Assembly (NCBI RefSeq): GCF_014201885.1
Contig: NZ_JACHFN010000001.1
Coordinates: forward strand, 62,001 to 126,000
DNA from: Deinococcus budaensis
GTDB lineage: Bacteria; Deinococcota; Deinococci; Deinococcales; Deinococcaceae
Reading direction: 5' to 3'
DNA: 64,000 nucleotides
In this document: positions 60,558 through 64,000 of the stretch, piece after piece
Layout of the letters: each line of letters opens with the position of its first letter
How positions within the stretch are numbered: the first letter of the stretch is position 1
Program-made: the position numbers and the translations under genes
The notes under the pieces: model-generated
Databases searched by the model: none
Seen by the model: only the letters and a program-made list of their open reading frames with translations
What the model was told of the DNA's origin: nothing

Positions 60558-60563
60558 ACCGTA
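60558..60563 (-). promoter_or_regulatory. candidate -10 (TACGGT) for leaderless mRNA
   Basis: TACGGT on the minus strand is 6 nt (ATTCCC) before the ATG at 60551. Confidence 0.5.
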
Positions 60564-60587
60564 CCCCGCCCCATGCCTGGATAGGCG

Positions 60588-61340
60588 TTACAGCGCCGAG
60601 CGCGGCCGCCGCGCCGCCAGCACCCCGCCCAGCAGCACCAGCGCGGCCGCCAGCGCCACCCCGATCACCACCGCCGTCACCTCCGGCCGGGCGAGGTAGA
60701 CCCCGTAAAAGGCCCACAGCAGCACGGCCGCAAAGGCCCAGTCGCGAAAGCGCACCAGGAAGAGGACCCCGATCAATGCCGCAATCACCACCAGCACCGC
60801 CGACCACGCCGCCGCGCCCAGCCCCGCCAGCCCGGCGGTGACGCCCAGGCTGACCAGCCAGGCGGTGACGTTGGCAATCGTCGCCACGCTGATCCAGGCC
60901 AGGTACAGGCTGCTGGGCAGCGCCAGCGTCAGCCCCTCGGCGCCCTGGGGCGGCAGCCCGCGCACCCGCAGGTACAGCCAGATCAGCGCCCCCAGCAGCC
61001 CCAGCATGATCAGCACGCTGAGGCCGAAGTTCAGGCTCTGGAAGGCCAGCAACCACGCCACGTTGAGCAGGTTTCCCAGCAAAAAAGGCCAGAACAGCCG
61101 GTCGAGTCGGGGGCCGCGCTGCGCCGGAAGCGCCTGATACACCGCGAACACCAGCAGCCCCAGGAAAATCGGCCCCCATACCGAGAAGGTCAGCCCGGCG
61201 GGGGTAAAGGCGTTGGGCAGGCGGCCGCTCACCTCCGCGTTGGAATTGCCGAACAGCGGCAGCGCGTTGCTGAGGTAGTTCATCACCAGCGTCAGGGCCG
61301 TCGCCGCGAGCAGGGTGATCTGGCGGGGGAGTCCGGTCAT
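60588..61340 (-). CDS. TspO/MBR-related membrane protein
   Basis: The 250-residue protein has about seven hydrophobic helices. NAFTPAGLTFSVWGPIFLGL near the N-terminus, NVAWLLAFQ and LYLAWISVATIANVTAWLV resemble the TspO/tryptophan-rich sensory protein superfamily, but it is longer than classical five-helix TspO (about 160 residues), so it belongs to an extended branch. Ligand unknown, porphyrins or carotenoid intermediates being family precedents. TAAGCT lies 5 nt before the ATG. Confidence 0.75.
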   Translation of the reverse strand: MTGLPRQITLLAATALTLVMNYLSNALPLFGNSNAEVSGRLPNAFTPAGLTFSVWGPIFLGLLVFAVYQALPAQRGPRLDRLFWPFLLGNLLNVAWLLAFQSLNFGLSVLIMLGLLGALIWLYLRVRGLPPQGAEGLTLALPSSLYLAWISVATIANVTAWLVSLGVTAGLAGLGAAAWSAVLVVIAALIGVLFLVRFRDWAFAAVLLWAFYGVYLARPEVTAVVIGVALAAALVLLGGVLAARRPRSAL

Positions 61341-61345
61341 GCTTC

Positions 61346-61351
61346 AGCTTA
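61346..61351 (-). promoter_or_regulatory. candidate -10 (TAAGCT) for leaderless TspO-like mRNA
   Basis: TAAGCT on the minus strand is 5 nt before the ATG at 61340. Confidence 0.4.
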
Positions 61352-61498
61352 GGCGGCGCCGGGTCCCCCGAGCTGTCGGCGGAATGACGAAGTGCGGTCG
61401 GGAACGTCCCGACGCGGGGCGCCCGCTTTTTCCCCGGCGCAGGCTCCGGCACCCGTCGCCCTGCCCCCCGTCTCACGGACCGCCGTCACACTGGCCCC

Positions 61499-61942
61499 AT
61501 GCCTTACCTGAAAGTGACCTGTGCCCGGCTGCCTGCTGAGCGCAAGGCCGAGGTGGCCCGGCAGCTCACCGAGGCGGTGAACCTGCTCTTCTTCTCGCCG
61601 CGCGGCGGCCCCAGCCGGGAGGAACTGCGTGAGCACACGACCGTCCACTTCAGCGAGTTCCGCGACGAGGACCTGTACATCGGTGGGCGCACCCCCCGCG
61701 AGCGGGGCCGGGTGGACCTCACCGCCGAACTCTCCGACTGGAACATGAGCGTGAGAAAGCAGCGCCGGGTGGCCCGGCATCTGACGCCCGTCCTGGCCCG
61801 GCTCTTCGGGATGGAGGGGGATCTGGACGGGATCAACCTCCGGTTCCACTCCTACCCGCCGCGCGATTTTGCGGTGGGCGGGCGCCTGCTGTCCGACCGG
61901 GTGCCCTGGATCGGACAGGTCCTCAAGCGGCGCGCCGGGTAG
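61499..61942 (+). CDS. tautomerase-superfamily-like protein
   Basis: The 147-residue protein starts MPYLKVTCARLPAERKAEVA followed by RQLTEAVNLLF, so Pro would be the N-terminal residue after Met removal, as in 4-oxalocrotonate tautomerases. The second half (YIGGRTPRERGRVDLTAELS, RRVARHLTPVLARLFG) may hold a second beta-alpha unit. Substrate unknown. CACACT lies 6 nt before the ATG, a CANNNT variant of the leaderless box. Confidence 0.65.
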   Translation: MPYLKVTCARLPAERKAEVARQLTEAVNLLFFSPRGGPSREELREHTTVHFSEFRDEDLYIGGRTPRERGRVDLTAELSDWNMSVRKQRRVARHLTPVLARLFGMEGDLDGINLRFHSYPPRDFAVGGRLLSDRVPWIGQVLKRRAG

Positions 61943-61981
61943 GGCGGCCTCCCCCTCTTGCCAGGGGTGCGGTCAGCACCC

Positions 61982-63145
<1,164 letters not shown>

Positions 63146-63151
63146 GGGCGC

Positions 63152-63157
63152 ATGGTA
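63152..63157 (-). promoter_or_regulatory. candidate -10 (TACCAT) for leaderless argJ mRNA
   Basis: TACCAT on the minus strand is 6 nt before the ATG at 63145. Confidence 0.5.
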
Positions 63158-63341
63158 GCGGGGAGAGGTCGGCGGCGCGGCGGGCCTGGGCAGCGGGGCG
63201 CTGGGCAGCCGAGCACTGGGCAGCGGGGCGCGCGCGCGGCGGGGCAGGCCCCCCAGCCCTGACCGGCCCGTGACGCCCCCTGCACATTCCTCACGCGGCC
63301 TTCACGGCCGGGGCGGGGCCAGGCGGGTAGGGTGGGAGGCC

Positions 63342-63863
<522 letters not shown>

Positions 63864-63902
63864 GGCGCGGTCGGGGCACGCCGCCCCCCGCCTCTCCAGG
63901 GA

Positions 63903-63941
63903 CGGCAGGCCGGTTCTCCGGGTGGGGGAACCGGCCTGCCG
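63903..63941 (+). terminator. strong hairpin after the secreted-protein gene
   Basis: Arms 63903-63916 and 63928-63941 form a perfect 14 bp stem (CGGCAGGCCGGTTC) with an 11 nt loop, 39 nt after the stop codon. The following sequence has no long T-tract. Confidence 0.7.
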
Positions 63942-64000
63942 GCGCTTATGACAGAGTCCGGTGCCCCCGCCGCTTTGCTCCGGCGGTGCAGCGTCCTTTT

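Overview
The window is a GC-rich bacterial chromosome segment that reads as Deinococcus. This call rests on gene content and signals, not on a marker search. The main indicators are an RqkA-like Ser/Thr kinase carrying a beta-propeller, a HerA-type DNA-repair ATPase, an endonuclease III paralogue, LysW-type lysine genes, and a very high share of genes that look leaderless (a TANNNT -10 hexamer 5-8 nt before the start codon, with no Shine-Dalgarno). I see no rRNA, tRNA, CRISPR array or insertion sequence. The gene order looks like ordinary core chromosome.

Layout, left: the 3' part of herA; a small protein; a GrpB/UPF0157 protein; a YgiB/YgiC-like pair (lipoprotein plus ATP-grasp enzyme); an ArgD/LysJ aminotransferase; and a MATE exporter. 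From 6.6 to 13.6 kb every gene is on the minus strand and concerns sulfur: ferredoxin-sulfite reductase, APS kinase, APS/PAPS reductase and sulfate adenylyltransferase, then an SsuA/SsuC/SsuB sulfonate importer. A secreted protein, an Rrf2 regulator and a DUF1028 protein follow. Next come a BKACE (DUF849) gene broken by an in-frame TGA, pyrF, a membrane protein, rarA and a DUF885-type peptidase.

Layout, middle: a carotenoid-desaturase-like oxidoreductase, the RqkA-like kinase, tatA, a comM/yifB ATPase preceded by a coupled 23-codon leader ORF, a membrane protein overlapping lysK, an SLC13 transporter, an MFS exporter, a LysM-NlpC/P60 hydrolase, a ribbon-helix-helix-like protein, murA, a divergent aldo/keto reductase and Uma2 pair sharing one -10 box, an ABC exporter, an ambiguous antisense ORF pair, and alanine dehydrogenase divergent from an Lrp/AsnC regulator.

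Layout, right: a lipoprotein, a cyclophilin, the mtnN-lrgA-lrgB operon, a 7Fe/8Fe ferredoxin, a Crp/Fnr regulator overlapping a MalY/PatB-type lyase, small proteins, hisZ-hisG, an endonuclease III homologue with an altered catalytic position, terC and a TetR gene, lysA, a PAS-HD-GYP protein, an HtrA-type protease, mnmA, a TspO-related membrane protein, a tautomerase-like protein, argJ and a secreted protein.

The genes are mostly housekeeping. The sulfur block forms one coherent pathway from sulfate or sulfonates to sulfide. LysJ, LysK, lysA and argJ point to intertwined lysine, ornithine and arginine synthesis. The most unusual signals are regulatory: shared divergent -10 boxes, leaderless translation, a translationally coupled leader ORF, and palindromes next to lrp and terC.
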